In this document: one piece after another, positions 45,840-58,300 of the stretch
Numbering within the stretch: the stretch's first letter is position 1
Layout: the number at the start of each line of letters is the position of its first letter
Source: Polytrichum commune
Taxonomy: Eukaryota > Streptophyta > Polytrichopsida > Polytrichales > Polytrichaceae
Assembly: GCA_950295325.1 (NCBI GenBank)
Contig: OX485808.1
Location: 21,038,527-21,102,526 of the forward strand
Reading direction: 5' to 3'
Length of the DNA: 64,000 bases
The notes under the pieces: model-generated
What the model was told of the DNA's origin: nothing
Database searches by the model: none
The model's input: only the letters and a program-made list of their open reading frames with translations
Made by a program: the position numbers and the translations under genes

Positions 45840-47000
45840 ACAACAATAATATGTGTTGACAATCTAGAAATTCCACCCATAGAACACACATTTGCACCCC
45901 GATTACAACCAACCATCCAAGATAAATACAACCTCAACATAACCACACACAACCCTACAACCACCATCAAACCATACAAAGTAAACACATCAAACAAATG
46001 GATAAACACACCAAAAGCAACATACCCCCCCCCCCCCCAAATACCGTCCATTCCACTAGAATGCTATGTTGTAAACCCACTAAAATATGACCCAAAAAAG
46101 AATATACGTGGATGGTTTTTTTCATACCGCTTGATGACAAAGGCAATGAAAACATAGTAGACACCCTAATTAATAATATGCAAAAAGTAGAAAGACTGCC
46201 AAAATTTCATAACATACTACGCATAAGACTATATGCCATTTGGCTAGCCCTAGCCAAAACACAAAATGTACATCATGACATCTACATATTTACCAACGAC
46301 CTAAATAGTATCTCACGGGGGGATCACACCCCCTTACATTTCATAACCACGTGCGATAAAAGTTTGCTACCCTATATTACATGCCATAGATAAATTTTAA
46401 AATTATGATATTTTTTCTACATACACATAACCATTGATAATATATTTTTATATATTTTTATATTTTTAGTCATCTTCATTTTTTGTAGTAATTTGTTTAG
46501 TTCAATGTTGCGTCATTCTAGTTAGAAACGGTATGTTTTATAAAAAAAAAAAAATCATCAAATTTGGTTACCAATTTTTACTATGTAATAGATACTATGT
46601 ATATCTACTCATGAAAAAAAAATCATAAACTTTTGAACCATTTTGGTGATGCTTTATGTAAAAAGTAGATTTTGTTTTATCGCACGTGGTGTTCAACTTG
46701 ACAATGAAGTGCACCCCCCGTGTAGTATCTACCTCTATGCAACACAACCAACCCGACAAACTCTTCATAGCATCAATAGTCCACCTCATCACTTGGTTCC
46801 CACATAAAATTACAATCTAAATAGTCCAAACCCACACATGCATACATGGCAATGAATAAGCCAACATACTATTTAACTATGGTACAACACATTGTCACCC
46901 TGATACCACATATAGTATAGCTAAGTTGCCTACGACAACTAACTTAACATGGATAATACAATCCTGAAAACATTCATTAAGAAAGAACATATTGACTCAC
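45840..47000 (+). pseudogene. Retroelement RNase H relic, interrupted by a MITE
   Basis: The + strand encodes RLYAIWLALAKTQNVHHDIY with IFTNDLNSI (to 46313), then after the insertion QPDKLFIASIVHLITWFPHK (about 46750-46810) and QTHTCIHGNE (about 46830-46860). The elements AxLYAIWLAL, FT-D and HGNE are the conserved phrases of retrotransposon RNase H. The usual DS is ND here and a stop follows HGNE, so it is inactive. It runs opposite to the neighbouring LINE fragments and is probably a separate retroelement remnant. Confidence 0.65.
46306..46730. mobile_element. 409-bp TIR element with 8-bp target duplication inside the RNase H relic
   Basis: The element spans 46314-46722 and is flanked by the perfect duplication TAGTATCT at 46306-46313 and 46723-46730. 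It starts CACGGGGGGATCAC and ends GTGCACCCCCCGTG; a second inverted block, CCACGTGCGATAAAA near 46350 and TTTTATCGCACGTGG near 46675, lies inside. The 8-bp duplication suggests a hAT-like origin. Removing it brings the two RNase H parts together at NSI-Y. Non-coding and AT-rich in the middle. Confidence 0.88.
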
Positions 47001-48299
47001 GGTCACGAAAGCTAAACAAATTCATTACACTGAAAAATAGATCTCCAATGACCAAATCCATCATAAACTACCCAACTCATTCTGGATAATACATCAAACC
47101 ACTAATGCCCAAATCACACGATTACTAAAGTTCAAACTAACCCAACACATGGGAAACAAGCCATCAAAACTAAACAAGACAAATTTAAGCCCCTTGTAGC
47201 CACAATCCAAGCACAAGGATGGGCAATAAACCCACTCATGATCATTATCGCTAAAGTTCGCGGTTCCATCTATACACAAAACATTGCAATACTCATAAAA
47301 TTATAGATATTCCCTAAAATTGTAAACAAAACAATGAAAAACATTCATCATATTGCCATACAATACCTAACATACTTAGTCCTCAACAAAAGGAAATTAG
47401 ATAACAAACAAAAACCTATCCCACCATCCACATAAGGCCCTAAGGGTCATCTATTGAGCTCGGGGGGGGGGGGGGTAGGCATTGGTTGGAGTAGCAATAT
47501 ACGTGCGAACAAATGATAGGGTATTTCAAAAACATGGGGGCAAAAAATTATAAATGGACTTAAGAGTAATATAGGGTATCAAAAATGGCATTGGACATCT
47601 TTAAAGTACTATAGGGTATGGAATAATAGGTATTTTGGAATTATAAGTAATGCAGGCCATTTTTCTATTAACCCAAAGTAGAAATGTACATAATGATAGC
47701 ATGTGAAAAAAAAAGAGAATTGAAAGTAATACCCCCCTATAAAATAGTGGTTGTTCGCACCTATATCCTAAACTTTTTAACACATTGCTCCCCCCCCCCC
47801 CCTTGAGCTATTGAGAATATCTTACTACCTAAAATGAGCCCACATATTGCAAGGATAGGTAGTGAACTCTACCTCTAAAACAAGGGGGCTCTATTATAGT
47901 GTAGGACCAACATGCTCAAATTCGCGTCAATGGCTCATCACAAATGTTCATGTTTAGACTCTTCTTTTTAAACCCATACCGCTGACTTAAGAATACCTAA
48001 TATGAACAATCAATATTAACAATCAATTTATCTTTGATATGGTTGGCTTCAATGTGAATTTTATAACATGGTGGGAAAACCAAAGATATTCATGTCACTA
48101 ACCTTGTTACTTTCCTCAAACAATATCAAAGTTTCAACTGCTTCAAGATACATTAACCAATATTAGTAATAGAGAAGCCCAATTGGTTGTTTGAGATGGT
48201 GCGCAGTGATATGTGTAATTAGGTTGCTCCATTCTAACTTACCACATTCCACATTATTTTGAGTATTTATTAGCACAATAAAAAAAAAAAAAAATTCTT
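47001..48299. other. Intergenic DNA with long G and C runs
   Basis: G14 at 47462-47475 and C13 at 47790-47802 bracket about 310 bp of AT-rich sequence. No gene. Confidence 0.45.
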
Positions 48300-48562
48300 T
48301 TTACGATGGTTGCTACACGTGGATGAATGATCAACTTTCCGTTGCTACACAGGGACAGAAACTTTTTGGGCTTCTTAGGCACTTAGGGCTTAGCATCTCA
48401 CGGCCTCTCGATGCTTGTCCACATAATCACTATTTAGCACTTCTAGCGCATCAAAGTGAGGAATTCATCTTTGAATTTGGTGCACTTGTGGAGGAAATCG
48501 TGGACCATGATGCCGGTATTGAAAAGAAGAACCCCCTATCAACAAGTACAACGTTCCCTTAG
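48300..48562 (+). other. Unassigned open frame
   Basis: An ATG-initiated frame of 79 codons (48323-48562) with balanced composition and phrases such as LLRHLGLSISRPLDACPHNH. I do not recognise it. It could be a retroelement gag or captured-gene fragment; nothing around it supports an intact gene. Confidence 0.25.
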
Positions 48563-49672
48563 GCTCAAAGAATAGTGATTGGTAGACGTACGATTTGCAT
48601 GGGTTTAAGTAACCATACGTTTGATAAGTTGGTTGAATTTGTTGTCACTTATTGATATACCTAAGTGATGGTGACTCCAACGGTGAGGGCCCGGTGAAAT
48701 AGTCCGAGATAGATTTGATGTCACATGGTTCCTCTAGGGTCCAAACCAATGTTGAATCTATAGATATTGTCATTGTGTTTTTTGGGTCAAAGGGCAAAGA
48801 TACCTTGCTTGGATTTTACACCCGTCGCTAAATGGTGCCCTTTCCGTGGACAAATTTTGGCAGCACGGAGTAGGAACGGAACTCACCCTTTGTTTTCTTT
48901 CCACCATTGAACCAGTTTCTCACATGCCCTTCGAGCCAAATTCTCCATCGAGACAATTAGCAAATTCAAATCATGTCCATAGCCATTTGCCTCATAAAAA
49001 TCGGAGCTCGTTTGAATATCTTATTCACTATCAAAGTGGAGATCCTCGTTCTTTCTCATGGAATGCTCATATACCAAGCTTAGATTATTTCTCGGGTTAA
49101 CCAAATAACCCAACCTTCACCCCTAGTGTATTTACCACCACCGACAATGTAAGCTTCTTAGGAACTTCTCATTTCGGTGATAATCTAAAAAGCGATGCTA
49201 CTTTAGTTCCATCGATTTTCGGAACCCTATATATATGCATATGCACAGAAGTTATCTTCCCGATTTCGAATCCCGGAACCAAGCACAAAAATGAATGGGC
49301 TCAAGGCTCAAGGCATGAATAGGGGCATGCTCGCAAACAAACACATAAATGCTTCCAAAGATTTAGCTCGCAAAATTGGTGTCACCGATCTATGGCGGGT
49401 GTAGATTGGGCATGTTGATTGAACAACGGTGTTGTTTGGGACCATGTTCTTGTAACCTAGTGGAGTGATGTAGCTTGATAGTGATGACCTTGATGTTGAG
49501 TAGCAATCCTTGTGAATCATCTTTAAATAGAAAAGATTCTACAACACTTTCTCACACAACATCACCCACCATATATAGCTTCGGTGCTTGCTTTCAAATG
49601 AAGGTATATATGTGGCGCATTTACGTTTTTTTTACTAATAAAAAGATCCGTGCCTTCAAATACATAACATTA
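48563..49672. other. Intergenic DNA, partial family C traces
   Basis: TTTGAATATCTTATTCACTA and AAAGTGGAGATCCTCGTTCT at about 49010-49055 recall the central part of family C. No gene. Confidence 0.4.
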
Positions 49673-49818
49673 TTCATATCCATGGCAATGTTCTGTGGGA
49701 CAAACGATATTCCATGGAATATTCCAGGTATATTACCCACATCTAGACTGAATGTGGGTAATATTCGGGAATATCTTCAGTCCCACATAACATTGTCATG
49801 GATCTGAATAACGTTATG
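49673..49818. mobile_element. Palindromic MITE, family A, copy 3 (146 bp)
   Basis: The best-preserved copy. CATAACATTATTCATATCC and GATCTGAATAACGTTATG are the ends, with TA on each side. The arms pair along nearly the whole length, including TTCTGTGGGAC against GTCCCACATAA and ATTACCCACAT against ATGTGGGTAAT. Confidence 0.82.
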
Positions 49819-50439
49819 TAACTTGGTGAACTCCATGTAAGTATTTGTGGGTTTAAAGTTATGAGTACTTGATGAGTTACGTAGGCTTTTCGGTTGTAAG
49901 ACAATTTTTGTTCTGATGAGCACATGTAGATTTTCGATGTGTCAAGAGATGAGATTAAAAATTTATTTGTTAAGAATGATATTGACATCATAATACAACA
50001 GACATTTGCGTTCTTAGAAAAAAAATTATGGTGTAATTCTTGAATTGTTTATAGGGTGGATGGATATATAGATAGATAGATAGATAGATTCGTGAATAAG
50101 GAGCTTGTTAGTGTCCCATTTCAGAAGTGAGCTCTATTAAGGGATTTAGTTTTTAGTTTTATTCTTGGGTACAAATTGATTGCATTCAATTGCAAGAAGG
50201 TACTCACAAGCACAACCACCAAGGGGAAAACCCCACAGTGGGACCCAAGGGGTATGAAGAAATATTGGCCATCTATGGCCTAATCTCTTAAGTAACCACT
50301 AAATTACTTCTAGTAGCAATAACATCTTCAACATACCACATTGAGTCGATGTGAACAAGAATATCCTCATGGGCCACATCCGGAGCTTTAGCAATAGCTT
50401 GAATCGTCCTTTGCCATTCAATTATACCATATTTTGTGA
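49819..50439. other. Intergenic DNA
   Basis: A GATA microsatellite lies at 50071-50090. No gene. Confidence 0.4.
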
Positions 50440-52990
50440 GAGCATCCTAGATTAACTAATGGGCCTTTTCATTGACCACTTATTGTCGTTGAAAATCGTA
50501 TCAATTTTTTTGTCTCCAAAGTATCCATAGAAGAGCATTCTTAAGGAAGGACAAGATCTTATGAAATTTCTTAAGAGACTTATCCAATTTCTCATCAAAA
50601 AGACATTGGAGCATGGAAAATAACATTTTTGCAAACCATATTCATTTGTTTAACAAAGAGTTTTCACATATTGTTGGCGGCATATCTCCAGACATGTTGT
50701 GTCAAAGGGCAACCAACGAATTTATGCTCCATTGTCTTAGTGACGGACCACAACGAGGCAACTCTTATCTACCTCATTTGAAATCTAACCTTGCCGATCC
50801 TTAACCGTAAGAGCTTTGTGAAGCACCGATCATAAGAAAGCAATTTATTCATACGCTATGTGTGTGTGCCACACTACACTCCATCTCGGGATATCAAAGA
50901 GGAATACAATGCTCCCACTTTGTCTCAATAGGTCCAGTAAGCTCCAACCATGTAGTGATCCGGGTACTTTCCAACTTGGCCATGTAATCTAGATTCGAAG
51001 TTGTATCCAACCACCGTCACCGAGTTGGGTGAAATACAAACTATCTAACTTCCCAAAGAGCAATTGAAATTGGTGCTTAGCCACCCTACGAGTCAAGGTG
51101 TCCACCCTCGCACGGCCATCTAACCTTGGAAAGCTTCAACCACTATAATATGTTCCAACTTGGAACGTACTTCAGAGAGACTTAAGAGAGAGTAAGGTAC
51201 TGAAACCCAACTTGGAACTTAAGATATTGCCCATAAATTGCACATTACATTGAGCTTGCCCAAATCTAAGATCCTCATTATACCAACCCTTGACAACCCA
51301 TACATGACACACATGTATGAAATCCTCCGCATTTGTAAACAAAATGACCTATTCCTTTGAGTCTAGAGCCATTTCCAATGGTCAAAGCATCCGAGTCTTA
51401 AATACCTTGTAATTTCCACAAGCCTAGGACCAAAAGTCCATGTAATCCAAGGCAAGGAAGAATTTCAAGTAGGCACCCACCCGCTTAAGAAAATCATTAG
51501 GACTAAGATCCCAAATATCTTTGAAGTATCTATGGCCTTTCTTATACATAACAAAGGCTCTGTCCATGGTAAAGCCAAATTTAAAAACCTTGGTACTCAA
51601 CATACTACCACAAAGTAAGTTGAGGAATGTCTTCATAATCCAAAGAAGGGAGAAACTGAAGAGCGGTGTGTAATCATCTTCCATAATTGCCCAATATGAT
51701 GCCAAACCTTCATGCCACAAATTTTAAGGAACAAGATCGATGGAGACACAACCATAAAGAAGATGGACTCTATCCTCCATGATTGGAAGGTTTGAGATAA
51801 GAGATAAGATACCTTAAGATAATATGAAGGTTGTATTGTCCCGGAAGTAATATTTGAGCCATCCATTTGTACATCAAAGCACTCACAACCACCTTAGGAG
51901 AGGCGAGGCTCAGTTCTCCAACCTTCTTCTATATAATACAATCCACTTGACTAACCCATGCCCGCGTAATGTTACGCATAAGGGCTTTGATCTTACTCAA
52001 GACCTTTCTTGACCCCACCCACATTGCAATGAAGTACCAAAGCAAGGACATCAACACATGGTTAATAATCAAGGTGCGGCATGCTAGAGACAATTTGAGA
52101 CTTTCTCTTGTCTCAAATTAATATATGAACCACAACAACATGGTCTAATGTTTGGGTCGTCCTACCTAAACCATCTTGATATGAGTTCTTAATTGGGTTC
52201 TTGATATGAACACCCGCTTCAAAGTGTTTGCATCTTACAACATTCTCCAATATCTATGTGATTTTATCCATGTTCTTATATTTGTAACTGTCTCAAAATA
52301 CCGAAAAAGTCCCAAATTAACGAATATAGTGATCAATGGTAATGCTCCAGCGTTTAGGTTTCCATGTGACTCTATCAATGTCATGGAGGTCATGATGTAA
52401 ACTAAAAGGGGTGCCAAGGAGCTTGGACAAGTCTCCATGCTCCGCCCATTTTCATTGATAGTCACTCATTCAACCCGGTTTCAAAACCATGTGACCACAC
52501 CGATTTGCCACGCTCTCCATCCATCCAATTGATCGCCAACGTTGTCGAGAAGTCTCATAAAGTTGTCTACACCCAGTTTCTCCATCTTGACAGTATAAGA
52601 TGTATCATCTGCACATGGGTTGATGATTTGGTGCACATTGCTATCATGAAGCACGATGCTTTGGAAAGAAATTGTTGCAGATGGTGGTCGTAAACTGCAG
52701 TGTTGAGAGATTCTGCCACAATGATAAAGAGATAAGAACCAATTGACAAACTCGACGAACACTTTCATGCGATAATTAAGTATTCGTAGCTTGATTGTTA
52801 ATGTTGATCAACACTGCGGTGGTGGTGAAACAAGATTCTCACCATGTGAATAAAACCTTCCAGTATACCTAATTTGCTCATTACTTCAAACATGAAATCC
52901 CAAGTGCTCCAATCTATCATATGATCTACTAACATCAAGTTTAAAGAAAACTGGATCTCTGGATTCATGTGCCCATTGAATCGACTCATG
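50440..52990 (-). pseudogene. LINE (non-LTR retrotransposon) ORF2 relic: reverse transcriptase and zf-RVT
   Basis: Reading the - strand from 52990: DWSTWDFMFEVMSKLG and GFIHMVRILF (RT finger/palm), then YLFIIVAESLNTAV (about 52737-52690, normally PLSPYLF...), then in another frame ADDT at 52612-52601, the catalytic aspartate motif. Downstream are ELSLASPKVVVSALMYKWLK (about 51900) and, near 50850-50640, RVASLWSVTKTMEHKFVGCP with LTQHVWRYA, the zinc-binding region. Several frameshifts and stops show it is defective. The endonuclease end is not seen; sequence beyond 53000 is unrelated. Same family as 44889-45830. Confidence 0.8.
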
Positions 52991-53007
52991 AATTAAGAGG
53001 ATTTATC

Positions 53008-53270
53008 ATAATATACGGAAGCAGGAGGAAGGCCGTTTGATTGCTATGGATCACTTCCACCAGCGAAGGTTGAAGCCGTCATTGCAGCGTTTTGGCATAG
53101 TCTTGTATGTCATGTTGAGGAGTCTGATGAGTCTCCAGTTGGTGATCCTTCTTTAAACAGGAGTGCGATTGATCTCTTGGTGACTTTTGGAGGGGAATGT
53201 TCTTATAGAAGAGTTTCAAAGGAGCATTCTTTGAATTTCATCACCAATCTGTTCTTCATGGAAGTATGAA
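53008..53270 (+). other. Open frame without a start codon, unassigned
   Basis: About 85 codons open between a TAA and a TGA, including GGRPFDCYGSLPPAKVEAV and SAIDLLVTFGGECSYRRV. The composition is protein-like but no ATG, domain or confident splice sites are visible. Possibly a captured exon or gene fragment. A G15 run follows at 53291-53305. Confidence 0.2.
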
Positions 53271-54361
53271 TATCCATGTTAAGTTTGGAAGGGGGGGGGG
53301 GGGGGTTAGAGAGTTGACCTTAAACTCAGGTGACTTAGGCACCTCCTGTAGAATATTCAAAGATTTGGGCATGTGAACTTCAAAATTTATGTGCTTTCAA
53401 CACTTCAATAACTATGGAAGATGTTAAATTACTTGACATGGTAAACATGTGCATTCATAGTGTGCAAATGGTTAATTTGAAGCCAAGATGGTAATGTCAA
53501 GTAGTACATTTTACATGCATTTAGATGCCAAATGTAGTGTATTGCGTGTATTTTACACGTCCTTTGAAAACCATGTCATTTTATTTGTTACTCTCACTAC
53601 GAAACAAGCTTATTGAATTTCTAATTTCAAATCCTCAAAATGTATCAGAAATCGTTTGAAAAAGAAGTACTCAGTTTACACCCAATCTAACCCACACATA
53701 GGGTATGCATGGCCCCTGCAAGGGTTGCAGGACAAGTGACAATTGATGCATACGAGTGTGCCTCTCATACTATACCCGTGTTAAAACACACACAACGATC
53801 TTTAAAGCTTTTGTGGTCCATTTACAGTAGCTCCAATTGATGCAAGCCTCATTCACACTTGCTGCTACATGGACAAGTCACAACGACTACTCTAACTCAC
53901 ATGGCACACTAAATCCGGTGTAAAAGTGTACGAAATGTAACTCGCCATGCAATAACAAAGGGTTAGACCGCAATGCAAGGGTTGACAATGCAAGGGTCTC
54001 AATTGCCTCACCGACCGGAGCAATGGGTGGAAATAAGGTTGCGGGGTCCCACGATGCTTCGCGAATCCCAACCCCTAGCTACCCAAACAACAAACAACGT
54101 CATAAGAGGAGTGAGAGTGTGCGTGATTGGCACCAATTTGGGTTTTGAATTTGATTGAATATTGGTATTCGGTGAAGCACATGCAACCTCGACCTCCAAG
54201 TACTTTGTATGAGCCAATTAGCCGGGTCCCCTCAAGCTTCAAGGCACTCCAAGTGGCATGGGTCGTGGCACATGATCCAGGGTTTTGAGGTCTAATAAGT
54301 GGGGGGAAAGTGGCATCACCTTGAGCTAGTGGTGTGTTATTTGAGTACTTCTCTCTCTGCA
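53271..54361. other. Intergenic DNA, no gene seen
   Basis: Overlapping frames at 53973-54365 on both strands are not supported by any family resemblance. Confidence 0.4.
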
Positions 54362-54560
54362 CCAATGAATGGCGAGAACCGACCGCTCGTTATACATGGA
54401 GCTTGAGGAAAATTCGGTTGGAGTCCAAGACTTCAGGAGACTTTCGGATCGTTTTAGAGGAATCTATGGAATATACCTCAAATGAATGAAGAAAACATGA
54501 AAGATCACAACATGTAATCAGTTGAACTTGGAAACACTAGGATTTTGACCGATTATGCCC
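54362..54560 (+). repeat. Repeat family E, copy 2
   Basis: Matches 18575-18765 in the same orientation: GAATGGCGAGAACCGACCGC, AAGACTTCAGGAGAC and GAACTTGGAAACACTAGGAT. The right-hand hairpin arm present in copy 1 is absent here. Confidence 0.7.
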
Positions 54561-54574
54561 AAAAATCTCCCCAG

Positions 54575-54880
54575 ATAGTGCTACGCAACCACTTCTCCTA
54601 GGATATGGAGCACACAATTAGTGCAAGGTGATTGGCATATCCAAATTTTACCTCGTGATTTTCAAAGCTCATGTGAATACCTTATTCATTTTCAAGTCAA
54701 GATTCTCGTGCTTGTTAAGTGGTCGTATATGCCATCTCAATTACATTGACTATTGCCTAGAGTGGTTGGCATTTTTTGAACACGTAATCTAATCTCTTTT
54801 AAACACGTATGTTTGGTGTCCGTTCTTAGATCCACACACCACTCAAATATAGGTGTCTAGATTCTTGTTGTGCTAAAATT
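54575..54880 (+). repeat. Dispersed repeat family C, copy 3
   Basis: ACCACTTCTCCTAGGATATG, CCTTATTCATTTTCAAGTCA, TTTGAACACGTAATCTAATC and CCACTCAAATATAGGTGTCT. Directly follows repeat E. Confidence 0.7.
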
Positions 54881-55189
54881 AGGCGTGTCTACCTTGCAAG
54901 TTGGAATTTTGAAGCCCATTTCGTATGAGTACCACTTTTGCTTCAAACTTCAATGTTTGCATTCACAAAGCAAGTTGGTTTAATATACACACATGATGGC
55001 AATAATGCATCATATGGCCACCGCTTTCTTTCTTTCTTTCTATCTATCTCCAATGCCTTACTTTTGAATGTGTACAAATCAACAACCTAGGTTGTGGATG
55101 AAGAGATCGTGCAAACATAGACATATAAGGTAGACATTGCTAATTCGGCCATCCCCCCTTAAATAGGATACCTACATTTTTAATAGTAT
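54881..55189. other. Intergenic DNA
   Basis: A TTTC microsatellite lies at about 55025-55040. No gene. Confidence 0.4.
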
Positions 55190-55350
55190 GCGGCTTTCTA
55201 ATTAAACACCTAAATGGCACATGTTTCGATGAGATTGAAGAGCGTGTGCAGAATATAGACACCAATCTAGGTTCAATACTGAACAGAATTGGGAGGATTT
55301 ATGCGGCCGTTTAAGGAGCCCAAGAATCTTCACTTGAGGCCTTTATATCT
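55190..55350 (-). repeat. Dispersed repeat family C, partial inverted copy
   Basis: AATCTAGGTTCAATACTGAA, TTGGGAGGATTTATG and AAGAATCTTCACTTGAGGC match the inverted consensus. Confidence 0.5.
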
Positions 55351-58300
55351 TTTGTAACTCAATTCCGATTCTAAAACTTGAAATGAGACAATTGTGATGA
55401 ATTGCAATTGCTAATTGGATGAGACAAATCCCAGTCAAATCCAATGTCCATGAATGCTTGTGGAGTTGGAAGAAGTCCACATTAGCCATGTCTACCTTAT
55501 ATGATGGTTATGTGGACTACATAATTGACGAGAGGAGAGTCACAAGATTGAGACATTTACCCTATACTCAAGTTATTTATGGGAGATAGTCGACCTGGTT
55601 GTGGAAAACAAATGGGAAGGTTATAGATGAAATGATTTTTACATGGACATAAATAACACAAGGGAGTTGTTGGAAATGCTCTCCACTTGGATAACCGACC
55701 AATTATGAGCTACTATGTGATGAACAGTCATGGGAGTTCTGGCCATAGATTTTTGTGACAATTGCTCAAAACCCCAAGTGTTAACCTTAGAATGTCGGCA
55801 TTGATTATTTGTTTGCTCAACCCAATGGCCCATTGATGTCATAATGCTTAAGTAAATTATTGAGGCCTTAAAGCGACACTTTAAGGGGGGGGGAATCTAT
55901 TTCAAGGAGTTTAAATAGATTGGAAAGATTTCAAACAAATTCCATATATTAGCAAATCTATACAAAATTTACAAAAATAAATCTTAAAATAAAAATAAAA
56001 ATTATGCAACCTACAAAATTCTCAAAGTCATCTGAAGGAAAGAGCCTTTTACTCTCCAATAGGGGGGGGTTGTAGTAAGTTTTTTCTCTCAGTTAAATAA
56101 CCCAAAACCCAGGGTACAGACTCTCAAGGAAGGCTTAACTAGTGTCTATTACAGGCATTTGTCACATTATAGTTCATTAATCAAACAATAAGGTTACTAT
56201 CTTCACTCTAAATCATGACTGGTATGTCTTTTACTCTCCTTTTCTCTCTTGGTTTCCTCTCACTGTGTCTCATTCAGTGGGGTATGTGTGTCAGTCTCAG
56301 TAGTAGCCATCTTGTCATGAGATTGTATAACAATAGTCTTTCGAGAACAATAATCTTTGAGTATCACAATTGTCTTTGGTAACCATTGGCCAATGCATCT
56401 TCAATTTGAAACAATTCCTTCATTATTTTGGTCAATGTTAATTCCAATACAAGACAAAGTGTTTATTCATTAATTCTAGATTTAATCATTACTCACAACT
56501 TATGCAACTAACAAAATTCAACGGTCAACTATAGTCTTGGTCGCCTTGCACAACCTGCAACAACAACAACCAGGGTAACACACAAGACAATAGTTGATCT
56601 GGTTAGCTTATCCTTTTATACTCAAAGATCAAGTCTCTAGACCAAGTTTCAATTTTCAACTTAATTAAGATTAGAACAACTCATGCCTAGGTATCATTTA
56701 TAATCCAAAGTTCATGCTATCTTATGTTCGTTTAATCCCTCTCACAATCCTCACTTCTTCCTCTAATCAACTGATCAGAAGTGATTGCTCATCACTTCAG
56801 TTGATTGAGTTCCTCTCTTAAATTCCATTCTTCCCAATTACAAACCTATCAGCCTAAATTCAGAATTCAACTATAATCTCATGTGGATGAACTATTAGCT
56901 TTCTTCATCATGGGCTCTCACAAGCTTCAACCATACTCAATAGATTTTCTCATAGTCAGACACTTGGCCTTACGGCTTCTTTACAACCTATAGTAGGATT
57001 CAACTATAGTCCATAGTTACACTTCAGACAGGCTAACTTCCTAACCTTTCAACTCCCTTCTCTCGACAATCACGGTATCAGACTGTATTGGCGATGCGGG
57101 ATCCCTTCCCTTGTTCACCGCACTCGCTCTTTCTCTGATAACTCTCTACGCTCATAGTGCGACTCAATTCCTCGCCATGGAAATCTTGACAGTTCATTTG
57201 TTTCACTCAAACTGAAAAGGTTTATCGCTTTGATGATAGTTCATTCATACAACCATCAACACACTCTCCTTATTCATAATCGCAGTCGGCTCAACTATGT
57301 TCCAGAATTTGCACTTAAGCAATGGTGACACAATATTCCACTTCGACTGCCCAATGTTTTCGCTCTTGTTTCTACGTTGACTTCTTCATTCCTCACAGAT
57401 TCTCCATTCTCATTTACTTGCTTCTTGCTTAACCCTCTTATTCATTCACATTTCCCGTCGCTCGACACTTATCACTTTCCTCTCAATCTCCCGCTGCTCC
57501 TCACCATTTGAACTCGTTCAGTTCCTCTCTCAATCTCGCATTGCTCTCTATAGTTTGCACTCAATCAATTTCATCCTTGCTTTCAGTCTCGGATACTTGC
57601 AATATTACCAACTGACAATAGTTTTCAATTTCACATTCACATAATCAAATCAAGAAAATAGTTCGACGAGGCTCCAACCATTCAATCGACTCAACATTCA
57701 AAATAACAATAAGCTTCAATAGAAAATAGTGTCCCGCAATCACTGCAGCAATCACTAAGTTTACTTAGGAGATAGTTTAACGATTATCCTCTCACAATTT
57801 ATGTGATGAGGGAGACAAGTCCATAAGTTTAACTATGTGCTCAAAATTATGCAAAGAAATGCCTGGCTTCCTCCTCCTCGCCAACCCTCTTAGCTCAGCG
57901 GGGAAGAAGACGATAGTTTCAGTAACTACCTAAGGGCACCTAAGCCCGTGCCTATGGTTACAACTACTTCCTAGCCTATAGTTCAACTATTTTCATCTGC
58001 ATGGATGAACTCCATCCAATTACCACCTATTTGCTTATAGTTAAACTAAATGGTCAAAAATTTGGCTCACAGGAGTCTATTGATGTTGGATTGCTAGGTG
58101 AGAATCACCATAATATCAACCTTCTTACGGGTGAGGATCCTTTATTAAATGAAGGTGTTATCCCCCTTATGTGGATCACTTCTTACACCGCCTTGTTGAG
58201 TGAATAGATCCCCGTTTAGCCATTGTGATTGGCCAAAGTTGGTGCTCTTCTAAAGCGTTTTTGCATCCTTCTTACATTGCTACCATGAATGATCTAAGCG

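Noticed and set aside
18575-54560. Repeat E copies as an LTR pair
   Set aside because: They are 36 kb apart, about 200 bp long, lack TG...CA ends and primer-binding or polypurine tracts, and do not bracket gag-pol.
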